A stretch of 64,000 nucleotides of DNA from assembly GCA_030077755.1 (NCBI GenBank), contig JAQJZZ010000007.1, positions 124,001 to 188,000 of the forward strand, given 5' to 3'. The notes under the pieces are model-generated. The model saw only the letters and a program-made list of their open reading frames with translations, was not told the DNA's origin and ran no database searches. How positions within the stretch are numbered: the first letter of the stretch is position 1; each line of letters opens with the position of its first letter. Below, piece by piece: positions 54,895-64,000 of the stretch. The DNA comes from Filosporella fistucella (Eukaryota; Ascomycota; Leotiomycetes; Helotiales). The position numbers and the translations under genes are program-made.

Positions 54895-55782
54895 TCTTTG
54901 GATGATTAGCGTTGAGATAACAGAGGGAAGAGAGGACTTGCTTGGTCATGTGTTTGGATGTTGTTTCTTGTAGATGTTGACAGGTGAAGTTTAGCTTTAG
55001 TAAGTCTGATAACCTTGATTTTCTAGCTTAATTACTCTCTTGCGTTAATATTGAGAGTTTGAGTCGTCGATTGATAAAGGCATACGAGCCTTTATAGAAG
55101 CCGGTGACATCGGACCACAAAGTTTCAATGTGGTGGTTGCCTTGTGCGGGGATTGGAAAAGCAAGATTTAGTGCAGCCACATCTTCAGCCTCCGACCAAT
55201 TTCTACATTAGTTTGAACTTTGCTTTTGATATGAGTCACTGAACCCAGTCGGTTCGGGAGGTGCTGCAAATAACATACTCTTGACCGCCTCAAAACTTCG
55301 CAGAACACCGTGAGTGGCACTTTCTGCCTAGCTTGATGCTGTCAAGTGCAGAAAGTTCTCTGCTTGTTAAAACCACCTTCCAGGATACTCGAAGACTAGA
55401 CTTCCACAGAAAGTGGCTACCCCGCGCCATAATTTGAAGTATCACGAAAGCTCTTGTATTGGTAATCGATTTCACCTTTCGAAGGAGGAAAGAGCAATGA
55501 AATTAGAAAACTGTTCTTCTACCACATCAGCTTAATTTCAACTGCCCTGATAATATTGGTCAGTATTTTCATTCGTTGAATCAAGATTGTTCGCTCAACA
55601 GATTGGAAGGGTACATAATAGGGTCCAACCAAATTTAATTAGCACTATCAATGTTGTCCCATCTTCCCATGCTGTACGGCGTTCATATGCTGGATCGCTA
55701 TTGTTCCTCCTCACAGAAAATTTCCTTCCTCTACTCTCCCCTTTCTCAGGACTAATCACCACCAAGTCATGTTGAACTATGA
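54895..55782. other. Intergenic region between VOC gene and NLR gene
   Basis: About 890 bases holding the VOC promoter and the 3' end of the NLR transcript. Small frames on both strands overlap one another and have no domain. Nothing to annotate. Confidence 0.4.
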
Positions 55783-58700
55783 TCAGGACTTGAAACAGTC
55801 TCCCTTCTTCCATTCCTTTTTCACGCCTGCAACCCAATCTGTGATGCTTGTTGTGGTTCCATTGAAAACAATCTTCCCACCCTTGATTTTCTCAAGTCCT
55901 TCGGCAGGACTTTTGATGAATTCATGCTTTGGACTACAGGTATAAGTCTTCCTCTTCTGGGTCTCATTGCGCAAAGAATCGAAGCACTTTTCGCAGAAAC
56001 TGACATTCGCGCATGTCGTGCATGTGAATGCGGTCTCAGTGGATGGTATCTTCTGGCGCTCAAATTCACAGAAAAACCCACTGGAACAATCAATCGCCCA
56101 GAAGTCTACGTCATCAGAATCGGCGCTTGGAGTTTCGCTCTGAGCGTCATCCCCTTCTTCTGACAAAATCACCCCCGTTTCTTGCTTCGATCCACACGAG
56201 AATCCGTTGAAGAGAAATCGATTAAGAGAACAGGCAATTGTAGCATTCTCATATTGCTTGTTGAGGAATAGTAGAGGAGCAAGGAAGACGTAGCCCAAAG
56301 TGTCATTCCAGTCGATGTCGTCTTCCAGAATGTCAATACACCTTTGGAACTGTACATTCAACATCTGTCTAGCCTCATCCATTCTTCCGAGTTTCATATA
56401 GCATCGTGCTAACAGCAGGTTTATATTCCTCAGAGTGCTCGTAGATGTGTGCTTTTCCAGGTCCCGAAATGTTTGCTCGCGACGACTAAGATGCTCGAGA
56501 TGGGCTAACATTTCGCTTGCAATCTGAGGATCGGGATCAAAAGATCTCTCGAAGATGAGTTGAGAAAAGCGAGCGAAGAAGTCGGGGATGATTTCTGTTT
56601 CATAGCTGCTGTTGACAAGCAATCCCATACTGAAGAACTCGCTGTCCCTAAAAAATGCAGTCTTCCATACTTGAAAAGCATCCTTGGATCGGCCTGAATC
56701 CAATAATATCCACCCTAGGTAGAGCTGAAATGTTGATGAGATGGCCTTTTCCCGTCTCCGTAACTCCAATGTCTTCTGTGCTGTCTTTTCTGGTCCTTCA
56801 TTCTTGGCAGCCTGAAGAGCTTCCTCCGACGGTTGGGACTTGTGTATCTGCTCCTTGTAACATGCTATTACTTTTTCCACATTATTAGTGACAAGAGCTG
56901 CGTGTATAATCCATCGATGAGCCAGATCATGATGGCTTTGACGAATCCAATTGCCTACTGTTGCGCTACCATATTGGTCGAAGAGACTTAACAGTCCCTC
57001 AAAGTTTTTCAGACGAAATAGTGCTCGTAACAACAGGATTCCTATCTCGGCATCAAGCTTATCAATCTCCAGCGCTTTTCTGTAGTTTTCAATTGCACCT
57101 TCGAAGTTGTTGTCACCGAAACATACAAGTCCTAGGCTTGCAAGCACTTTTGGATTTTTCGGGTCCAACTCGAGGTATTTCTGAACCGCTTCTAGGGCTT
57201 GTGGCTCAGCATAATTTCCTTCTAGGTCGACTAAGTCGAGAACCCGTTGTAGATAGACCGTTTTCAATGTTTCTTTTGAGTTTTGCTGCAGAGCAAGTTG
57301 CATAACTTTGTCGTACTCAATATTGGCGAGGGGACCTCCAGGATTAATGTAAGAGACGCATTTTGCAATGGTCAAATGCATTTCTAGAGTTTCTGATTTT
57401 GCAGGCAGATTCCCGATGAACAAGATAATGCGATCACCAATGTCTGCATCTTCGTCAACTTCTATTTGCGGACTAGATCTGGTGACTATCTCTTCTATTT
57501 CCGGGATTGATGGTTTAAATGTCTGTCCTAGTTTAGGGATGGCTGCGTTGATTATCTTTCGCTCATTTTCTTGCGTGAGCGGGGGAAGAAGGTCAGTCTG
57601 CACTGCCAGTCAGTACAATCTTTTCTAGCATACCCAATCAATTCACAGTAGCAGGAAGTCCATCCAACTCACAGAGAGAATGAGTTGCCAAATGAACCTG
57701 GATTTCCAGTACAATTCCCATCCGTCCGCTTGATTGGCATACCACTCGTCAACACACGTATTCACCAAAGGCAAAAGCATCTTCAAGGGTTTTGCCGAGA
57801 TCTGCACAATCCATTCTAAGATCTCAGAATCAATAGCCGTCGTGCCAAGTTCATTGGCTCTAGAGATCCATTTCCGAATGACTATAATGTTCGGATTCGT
57901 CGTTTCTCCATTGTATCCAAAGAAAAATGGGCTCTTATCAGTCGTGCCAAGGAGTGGGTATCCATCAGACCTGTGGTGAAATTTTGCAATGTGTTTCCCT
58001 AAGTTCTTGGATGTAAATATCTTATGTAAACACCCGATTATGATTGTCACATCTTCTGCTGGAACTGTCTGGCTATCAATTGTGCCGAGTTGCTCGAAGC
58101 AATTTGTCATTAGATAAAGCCACAATTCTTGGGGTGCATCAGCTCCCTTGCAAATTATTTGGAGCATCTGAACAATGACATTTATTTCGGCATCTTTCGC
58201 AGCAAAAAGGATGTTTGTTGGCTGTTGTACGTGTTTTTTGAGATAGTCGCCGAGAGAAGCGTGTCTGAGGTTGACAAAGGTCTCTCTGTGGCGATTTCGA
58301 AGTCTCTCATCCGCCTCCGCCATCGCTGCCAACTCCTTTTCTTCGTCAAAGTCTGCATCGTCGAAGTCCACTTCTTCATCAAGGTCGGCTTCGTCGTCAT
58401 TGTTCCCGGTGCTGGCGTCAGCGATTAATGCTTCTGGTTGACCGCCCGCGCCGTCGATGAGTACATTGTCCAGTTTGTTTCGTTCAGCTACCAACGTCTC
58501 ACCTGTCTTCACAAGGATGAAGAGAGATGCGCATGTCTTCTCTAGTAAAGGCTCTGCATCTGAGAACCAGTTGTCAGTTGAAAGGTGTAGTAGCTCGTTC
58601 AGATAGAACAGAGAAAGAGGCTCCTTGAAGAATGCTGTCCATGCAAAAATTTCCTTGAAGACCGAGTATTTGGTTGTCCCATTCTCCCGTTCGATGCGGC

Positions 58701-60828
58701 TAAAGATTCGATCGTACAGATCATCAAGCCCTCCATCTGGGAGATTGGCGATTGCGTTGCTCAAGGATGAAGGACTTAGAATGTCTTGCAGCTCTTCCTT
58801 GTATATCAAATCTACCCATAAGAACATCCCATCCGCTTTCCTAGTCAGTGTCTCGATAACTTTATGCCGCAATGCTTTCAAAGACTTAGGCACCTTGATG
58901 CATTTATCGTATCGGTCTTGGCAAAATTTTCGAATGTCGTCGATGTTGACTTGGCTCGATATCTCAACTGTGCTCACAGGCACTCTTCCAAGCTTCTCCT
59001 CGATGGGTGATCTCATTTCTGGGCGTCCGACAAACAATATCTGGATCACTGAACTCCCAAAACTCGTAGATAGCATTGTCAAGAACTCGGAGAACTCTTC
59101 TCGTGCTGCTTCATCGACACCGTCAAAGACGAGAAACAAGGGGATTTCGGACGATGATGCATGCTCAGCAGCGAGGAAATCGTTCCATACTGTCTGAAGG
59201 CTAGCCATCGTAAAGTTAGGCGAATGATCACATATTTGACTAGCATGAATTCGATATATTTCGTCCTCAGCAGCAATTTGATACACCATCGAACATAAGG
59301 CTGTAAGTGCGGATCGTGTATCTTTATCACTGTCTTTGAAGTAATAATAACCAACTCGATTGGGACGATAGGGAGTTCGAGGTGTATTGCGCACGTAGTC
59401 AATGATTTTAGTTGAGAGATGGGACTTTCCAGTGCCTGGTCCTCCGGATATGAAGAGAAGAGAAGTCTTTTCTTGATACCAGTCGACGAAAGCTTCATTT
59501 TTAAAAATCCAGGTCGCAGTCCCAGGCGTGACATCTGCCAACTTGCTCTCGTAGTTGGCGACTTTCCCAGGTTGAAGGTGGTCGAATATCTTGGGAAGTT
59601 CTTCCGCTTTGCTTTTGTTTCTCATTTCTGGGGATGCTTTAATATATGGGGTATACAACGAGAGTTGATAGCAATACCTGTATGCATTTGTGCTACTTCA
59701 TCCTTGATGTCAGTCAGTTGTAGAGACATCATTTCCATTGGTGCTGCCAAATCATTCAACAAGCCCACCAATTTTGTTTGATTCACCTTTTGATCTGTGA
59801 ACAGATTAAGTATATGGTTGTGGAAGAATGACTATCGAGGTAATTCACCTTCTGTCAGGTTCGAAATTGAATCTCCCATTTCCTTTTGGTCTGTGGCGCT
59901 TCTGGTCAGTAACCTCTGCAACGCACTATTAGATTGAAAGAAGGACCTACACTGCCCATCAATCATTCCCCTCAATCTTTCGATGTCATCTCTTTCACTC
60001 TTTATATCCTTCACAATGCCACTCAAATCCTCATCCAGCATAAAGGCAGTTCCGAGAAAACGTTCTACCATCGTTAACATGACATACATCGCAAAATTAT
60101 ACACTAACTTAAAGTGTTTTGCTCATAGTAACGTCTCGCTCCGGCTAAGAATTGCAGTATCTTGGTATATGCTTGAACAAGTGCATCAGACAATTGCTTC
60201 GTAGCCGAGAATCTCCGTCGGAGATAGATCACTTCAAAGATGCCATAGTAAGCTATCTCTCGGGTGACGAATTCAAGACCTGCGAGGACAGAACCCCACT
60301 TTTGGGAGTCTGCAGAGGCTATCTGTCGAAGAGTCAATACTTATCTCAACAAAACGAAGTGTGGTGATAAGAGCCAACATACCCCAAGCAAGAATTTCAC
60401 ACCCATCCAAGGTAAAGCCGCGTGACCACTGACATCCAGACTCACGAGGAAATCCACGGCTCCTTGAAATTTCGTAATACTCTCCACAATCTTAGCGAAT
60501 ATATCACGAACGACAATGATAGTCCCATCGTGTCGTTTGAAGGTCCAATTCTTGGCTATGGCCTCGGAATGCTTTTGGTTGGCGGATGCTAGCACACTGG
60601 AGACCAGAGTATTTGTGGAGCTACCTGAGCTAAAGGTCGAGGAGGAAGCTGGGAGGAAAGACTTCTCGGGGGCCGAGAGGGAATTAGAAGCGGTTTGCCA
60701 GAGGTAAGCACTGTGCTGGTTAGATATAAATGATGGAAGAGGGCCGCAAATGAGATATGTGCTACTTACCTCAATTCCGCAGAAATCTTGTTAGCTGTTG
60801 GATCAGTGCTTTCTGCAGTTTTGTCCAT
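55783..60828 (-). CDS. NLR-like STAND receptor: NACHT_N, NACHT, TPR repeats, C-terminal zinc finger
   Basis: Seven exons (60828-60770, 60710-60383, 60322-60109, 60064-59849, 59794-59678, 59636-57673, 57597-55783) encode 1570 residues. The N-terminal 250 residues look like the NACHT_N domain (VRDIFAKIVESITKFQ, SGHAALPWMGVKFLLG). The NACHT NTPase follows, with Walker A FISGGPGTGKS at 376-383 and Walker B FLVFDGVDEA. After about residue 960, TPR-like helices occur (YLELDPKNPKVLASLGLVCF, ENYRKALEIDKLDAEIGILL). At about 1492-1525 a ZZ-like finger, CTTC-x5-CEKC-x15-C-x3-H, is followed by HEFIKSP. NACHT receptors in fungi act in self/non-self recognition and regulated cell death. Two junctions use the second of two nearby AG acceptors. 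A two-gene alternative is possible but phase supports one gene. Confidence 0.82.
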
Positions 60829-61405
60829 GATGAATATCTTCTGAAGAGTGAATGTTAAAGCGTCTATTCAGATAGGACTTCGCTGTCAAACACCCCACGA
60901 CTAAACGATATGGGTTTCAAATCTTGGCCCATTGATCTTTTGATGGCAAAGTTGTGTGCCAGGGTAGCAGTGTCATATTCACAGCGTCGGCAGGCTTGCG
61001 AATCTTCAGCTCAGCAACCGAGACTGTGAACTCAGCCTTACCTTCAGCTCGTGCCCCGCACCTCACTACCCCACCAATAATAGGAGGTGGATATGCGAGA
61101 AAACGTCAAGATGCGGGAGATATCATGCACTGGAACTTCTAGCCCTGCCACCTGGATGTCCAATCTGCAAGTTTTCAAATTGTGAGCGAATAAGCTTTCC
61201 GGATGATGAAGCCTACTGCTATGAAATGGGGGGACGCTGACAATTTTTGATAATCTTGAGAAGAAGCGCTGTAGGATGCTGGCGCGTGCAGATGTCATCA
61301 GGGATTTACCATTCGGTGTGTTTGAAGGAGGCAAGGACAACCAGAATACGGTAGCAATACTGTATGCAAATGAATAAGGCAGGTGTAGCTGGTGACAGAA
61401 GACTG
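60829..61405. other. Intergenic region upstream of the NLR gene
   Basis: About 580 bases with no supportable ORF. It should hold the NLR promoter; no TATA box is obvious. Confidence 0.4.
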
Positions 61406-62626
61406 CTATTCTCTCTCAGAATCAAAGCCCTGCTGGTACCCTACCCCTGAACGGCCCCAACTGCTACTGGGAATATATTCCTCCAATTCCATCTCATTGA
61501 TTCTATAAGCAGAGCCTCTTCGTTTCCGAGACATGCACCATAGCTCTGCAGTCTTCGGCCCGTATTTTCCAACAAGTGCCGCAATAAAAGCCAATCCTAC
61601 ACTAATTATCGGTGCCCACTGGCCCACCATATTCACTGATTCGGACTGTAGATCGTACGCAATAACCCATTCTATCCATCCAAGAAAAACAACGAAGACA
61701 AATGGTGAGAGGATTCGGCCGTATGTATTAATGACATATGTTGCAATCCTCACGACCCTGTCTCTCCGCCGTGTTGGAGTCGTGGAACGGAAAACCTTGT
61801 TGTCGGATTTGTAGCCATGGAGTCGGAAAATCAGGATCATGAAGCAGAAAAGAATGTTGAGAGGGACGCAACCGTAGATTACAGCAGATGCGACTAACAT
61901 ACCCCAGTACCGGGGATCAGGGGGGTTAATATCCAGGAATTTGATAATTGTTGCATCGCCAGGTTGCCGGAGGATTTCTGTGGCATGTGCGCAAGGATAA
62001 TAACAACTGGACATTGTGCTATGATTTTCGAAATAAGACCACATAGTATCATTCCAAGAGTTATTGATAATTGAAATTGTTGGACCATTGAAAGGTAGTG
62101 AGTCTGCGAAATCAGGGCTACAAAATCGAAACTGTCTTAGTGGACCTGAAGCACCTCCGTTGATGGAGTATAAGTTGACCAAACATGCTATCATACCCAT
62201 AAACATAAGAACCATCCATAGGACCAAGACAGGTACCGCGCCCGAATGCTTGAAGCTTGAAGACCATAACGCCATTGGCACTGTAATCATAAATCCGGTC
62301 CCGACGATTGCAAGAGTTGCGTCAGAGTCGAGATCCGTGGCTACAGCATTCACAATGACCAGCGTTCCATTCGAGAGCTGGACACTACTCTCATGGACCG
62401 AAGTGTGACCAAGGGACAGACTAGGTGCTAGCAAAATAGCATGAACAGTACCAGCCCCTCCGAATCCGAGACAATAAGCTGCTGCTCCAACGGCGAGCCA
62501 GTCTTGTCTCCTGAAACAGATCACAAATATCAGAAGGCAATAATATAATGCTCGTGGTGCATTGCCGTACTGGCCGCTAATCTGATACACACATTCAACA
62601 TCTTGATAAGCAGTGAAGTTGACCAT
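61406..62626 (-). CDS. Multi-pass membrane protein, unknown fungal family
   Basis: The ATG at 62626 gives 406 residues with no intron. It has several membrane helices (ALYYCLLIFVICF, WLAVGAAAYCLGFGG, VPVLVLWMVLMFMGMIACL, VPLNILFCFMILIF, ISVGLAFIAALVGK). The N-terminal RALYYCLLIFVICFRRQDWL pattern and a large outer loop with N-glycosylation sequons (NNSW, NDTM, NHST) and cysteines recall a widespread but uncharacterised family of fungal integral membrane proteins. A frame open upstream of the ATG starts only with GTG. Just 13 bases separate it from the stop of the next gene upstream, and a splice could join them. Confidence 0.75.
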   Translation of the reverse strand: MVNFTAYQDVECVYQISGQYGNAPRALYYCLLIFVICFRRQDWLAVGAAAYCLGFGGAGTVHAILLAPSLSLGHTSVHESSVQLSNGTLVIVNAVATDLDSDATLAIVGTGFMITVPMALWSSSFKHSGAVPVLVLWMVLMFMGMIACLVNLYSINGGASGPLRQFRFCSPDFADSLPFNGPTISIINNSWNDTMWSYFENHSTMSSCYYPCAHATEILRQPGDATIIKFLDINPPDPRYWGMLVASAVIYGCVPLNILFCFMILIFRLHGYKSDNKVFRSTTPTRRRDRVVRIATYVINTYGRILSPFVFVVFLGWIEWVIAYDLQSESVNMVGQWAPIISVGLAFIAALVGKYGPKTAELWCMSRKRRGSAYRINEMELEEYIPSSSWGRSGVGYQQGFDSERE

Positions 62627-62639
62627 GTTCGAGAGACAG

Positions 62640-62970
62640 TCACGGCTTTTGCTCACGTTCCTGTACTGGTTGTATAATGGTGGGTCGCTTTCGTCGTCTT
62701 ATGTTATACCAAAACTTGCCGCCGACAATGATGGCGATTATGAAGAGAACGATACCTATCCCAGCTCCAATCCAAACACCAGATGCAACAGGTGCAACAG
62801 GCGGCTGTCCAGGTGCGAGTAGTGTTGATGTTGCTTGGTAAGTGGCACTAGCAACTATATCTGGTCTCAGATTATTAACAAATTACTTGGCCTGGTCGCA
62901 TACATGAAGTTTTTGATGTATATAACACAGCTAGTGATAATGTAGACGTGGAGTTGAGCAGTAGCAACAT
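62640..62970 (-). CDS. Small single-pass membrane protein (or 5' part of the next gene)
   Basis: Exons 62970-62904 and 62854-62640 encode 93 residues with a 49-nt intron, in phase. The N-terminus MLLLLNSTSTLSLAVLYTS looks like a weak signal. A Pro/Ala/Val-rich stretch leads into a helix, VWIGAGIGIVLFIIAIIVGG, then KFWYNIRRRKRP, a basic stop-transfer, and a short tail ending QEREQKP. This is the stalk-helix-tail layout of fungal surface glycoproteins without an ectodomain. A GTGAGC donor lies inside its last codons and could splice to an AAG acceptor in the downstream gene. Confidence 0.55.
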
Positions 62971-63462
62971 TATGATTTCGTGTAGATATTCAAAAGAGGA
63001 AAGGAACCAAACGAAAGTCACAGAAACAGAGCAGCGGGAAGCATGCACATATATTGATGATGTGGAGCGGGACTTTTGTGAAATGTCTCACCAACGCAAT
63101 AGAGCAAGCTATATGATTGGTTGAAGCACCGCCTGCGTGACTGGACAATATTGGATATGGCTTGGAGGCGTACACAATCCTAACCTAAATTTAGGCTCCG
63201 CCTGGGGCCTTGTGGAAAGCAACGCCTGTAAGTGAAGTCGTGGTAAAAACCCAAAAATATTGAGTGCTGGAGACACTTCAAAAGTTCAGAGAACAACGAA
63301 GGCAGGTGTGCGTGCCACTTGGGATGTATTCAGGATGCCACCGCAGTGCTTTGAATAGATATTTGGTAACTACTAGCATTTGCGAATACTATCTGAATAG
63401 ATGCATCGGCGAATCTCAAAAACCAACGATAGCCATACGCCACCAACTCCGCTATCGTTTCC
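62971..63462. other. Intergenic region between small membrane gene and P450
   Basis: About 490 bases, including the 3' end of the P450 transcript. Nothing else recognisable. Confidence 0.4.
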
Positions 63463-64000
63463 TCAATCTCTCTTCTTGATTCCCACTTGGCACTCCAGCG
63501 GCTTTCTCAAGAAACCTTCTCTGGTTTCCAGCGTTTCCTGATATAGCTCGAAATCGAATCGTCTGAAAGTTGTTGCGACGATAAGAGCCAGTTCCATTTC
63601 AGCCACGTTTCGTCCGACACATGATCGTGGTCCATAGCTGAATGGGATGAAACCATTCTTTTGTCGCTCAGTTAATTTGTTCCATCTGTCAGGCACAAAT
63701 TCGTCGGCATTGCTTCCCCAAATCTCCTTGGAGTGGTGGATGGTATAGGCTGGAACAGAGAGAACGGTATATGGTGGAAAGTGTTGACCGAACAATTCAA
63801 CACCAGGTCCTGGAGGAACGACGCGGGGAAGACCGAGGGATGAGGTTGAGTGGATACGCAGAGTCTCATTGATGACATTTTGCATGTATGGCAGGTCTTT
63901 CACCATATCGAATGATGGGACATCGACACCTTGTGGAATCGCTTCGTCGAGCTCCTTTTGTAGCTTTTGTAGGACACCAGGTGTGTGGCAAACCCAGTAG
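63463..64000 (-). CDS. Cytochrome P450, CYP53-like (benzoate 4-hydroxylase type), C-terminal part
   Basis: This is the last 178 residues of a P450; the rest lies beyond the right edge. The frame begins [20 protein letters not shown] within the I-K helix region. The ExxR motif is ETLR in [20 protein letters not shown]. The PERF-type motif is FVPDRW. The haem loop is [18 protein letters not shown] with the axial cysteine. [18 protein letters not shown] and the end [20 protein letters not shown] strongly recall the CYP53 family, which hydroxylates benzoate at the para position and serves aromatic acid detoxification. No intron in the visible part. Confidence 0.88.
   Translation of the reverse strand, partial: YWVCHTPGVLQKLQKELDEAIPQGVDVPSFDMVKDLPYMQNVINETLRIHSTSSLGLPRVVPPGPGVELFGQHFPPYTVLSVPAYTIHHSKEIWGSNADEFVPDRWNKLTERQKNGFIPFSYGPRSCVGRNVAEMELALIVATTFRRFDFELYQETLETREGFLRKPLECQVGIKKRD

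Noticed and set aside
1..64000. tRNA, rRNA and CRISPR searches by eye
   Set aside because: No B-box (GGTTCRANNCC) with a matching acceptor stem and no regularly spaced repeats were found on either strand. A covariance-model scan was not possible here.

Overview
The window is a 64 kb piece of a filamentous ascomycete genome (Pezizomycotina). The evidence is short introns, mostly 41-60 nt, with GTRNGY donors and CTAAC-like branch points, together with the gene content: Zn2Cys6 regulators, fungal PDR-type ABC and DHA-type MFS transporters, a cupredoxin-like serine-rich surface protein, a fungal NACHT-TPR receptor and secreted GH54/GH43 enzymes. A Leotiomycete (Helotiales) is my best guess. That is an inference from the general look of the proteins and was not tested by any search. 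Splice models were built by hand so that reading phase is kept across every junction.

Region 1 (1-7.2 kb) is housekeeping: rpb4 (cut by the left edge), trs23, rpn10, a borealin/Nbl1-like gene and tma22. Between the last two lies about 2.3 kb of decayed DNA containing an LTR-retroelement aspartic protease remnant. Region 2 (7.6-11.8 kb) holds a possible small secreted protein, a broken secreted-protein gene with in-frame stops and a 10-bp tandem repeat, and a single-pass membrane protein. Region 3 (14-25.5 kb) holds an ACS-family MFS permease, a conserved-looking unknown protein divergent from a Zn2Cys6 regulator, ALG6, and a cupredoxin-like membrane protein.

Region 4 (27.5-36.6 kb) is a drug-efflux region: a full-length PDR ABC transporter, with a PDRE-like octamer and a CGG/CCG palindrome upstream, followed by a DHA-type MFS exporter. 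Region 5 (37.5-43.5 kb) has a secreted protein of unknown function, a second Zn2Cys6 regulator and a secreted class II haem peroxidase. Region 6 (45.8-54.9 kb) carries an amidohydrolase, a class I glutamine-amidotransferase-like protein, an apparently intracellular GH43 with an XlnR-type site, a secreted GH54/CBM42 arabinofuranosidase with CreA-type sites, and a VOC protein. The two glycosidases could act in sequence on arabinoxylan or arabinan.

Region 7 (55.8-64 kb) has a 1570-residue NLR-like receptor (NACHT_N-NACHT-TPR-zinc-finger), two membrane-protein genes only 13 bp apart that may be one gene, and the C-terminal part of a CYP53-like P450 running off the right edge. The most interesting items are the start codon of trs23 split by an intron, the NLR with its C-terminal zinc finger, the decayed secreted-protein gene that still has its promoter and signal peptide, and the operator-like palindrome in front of the ABC transporter.
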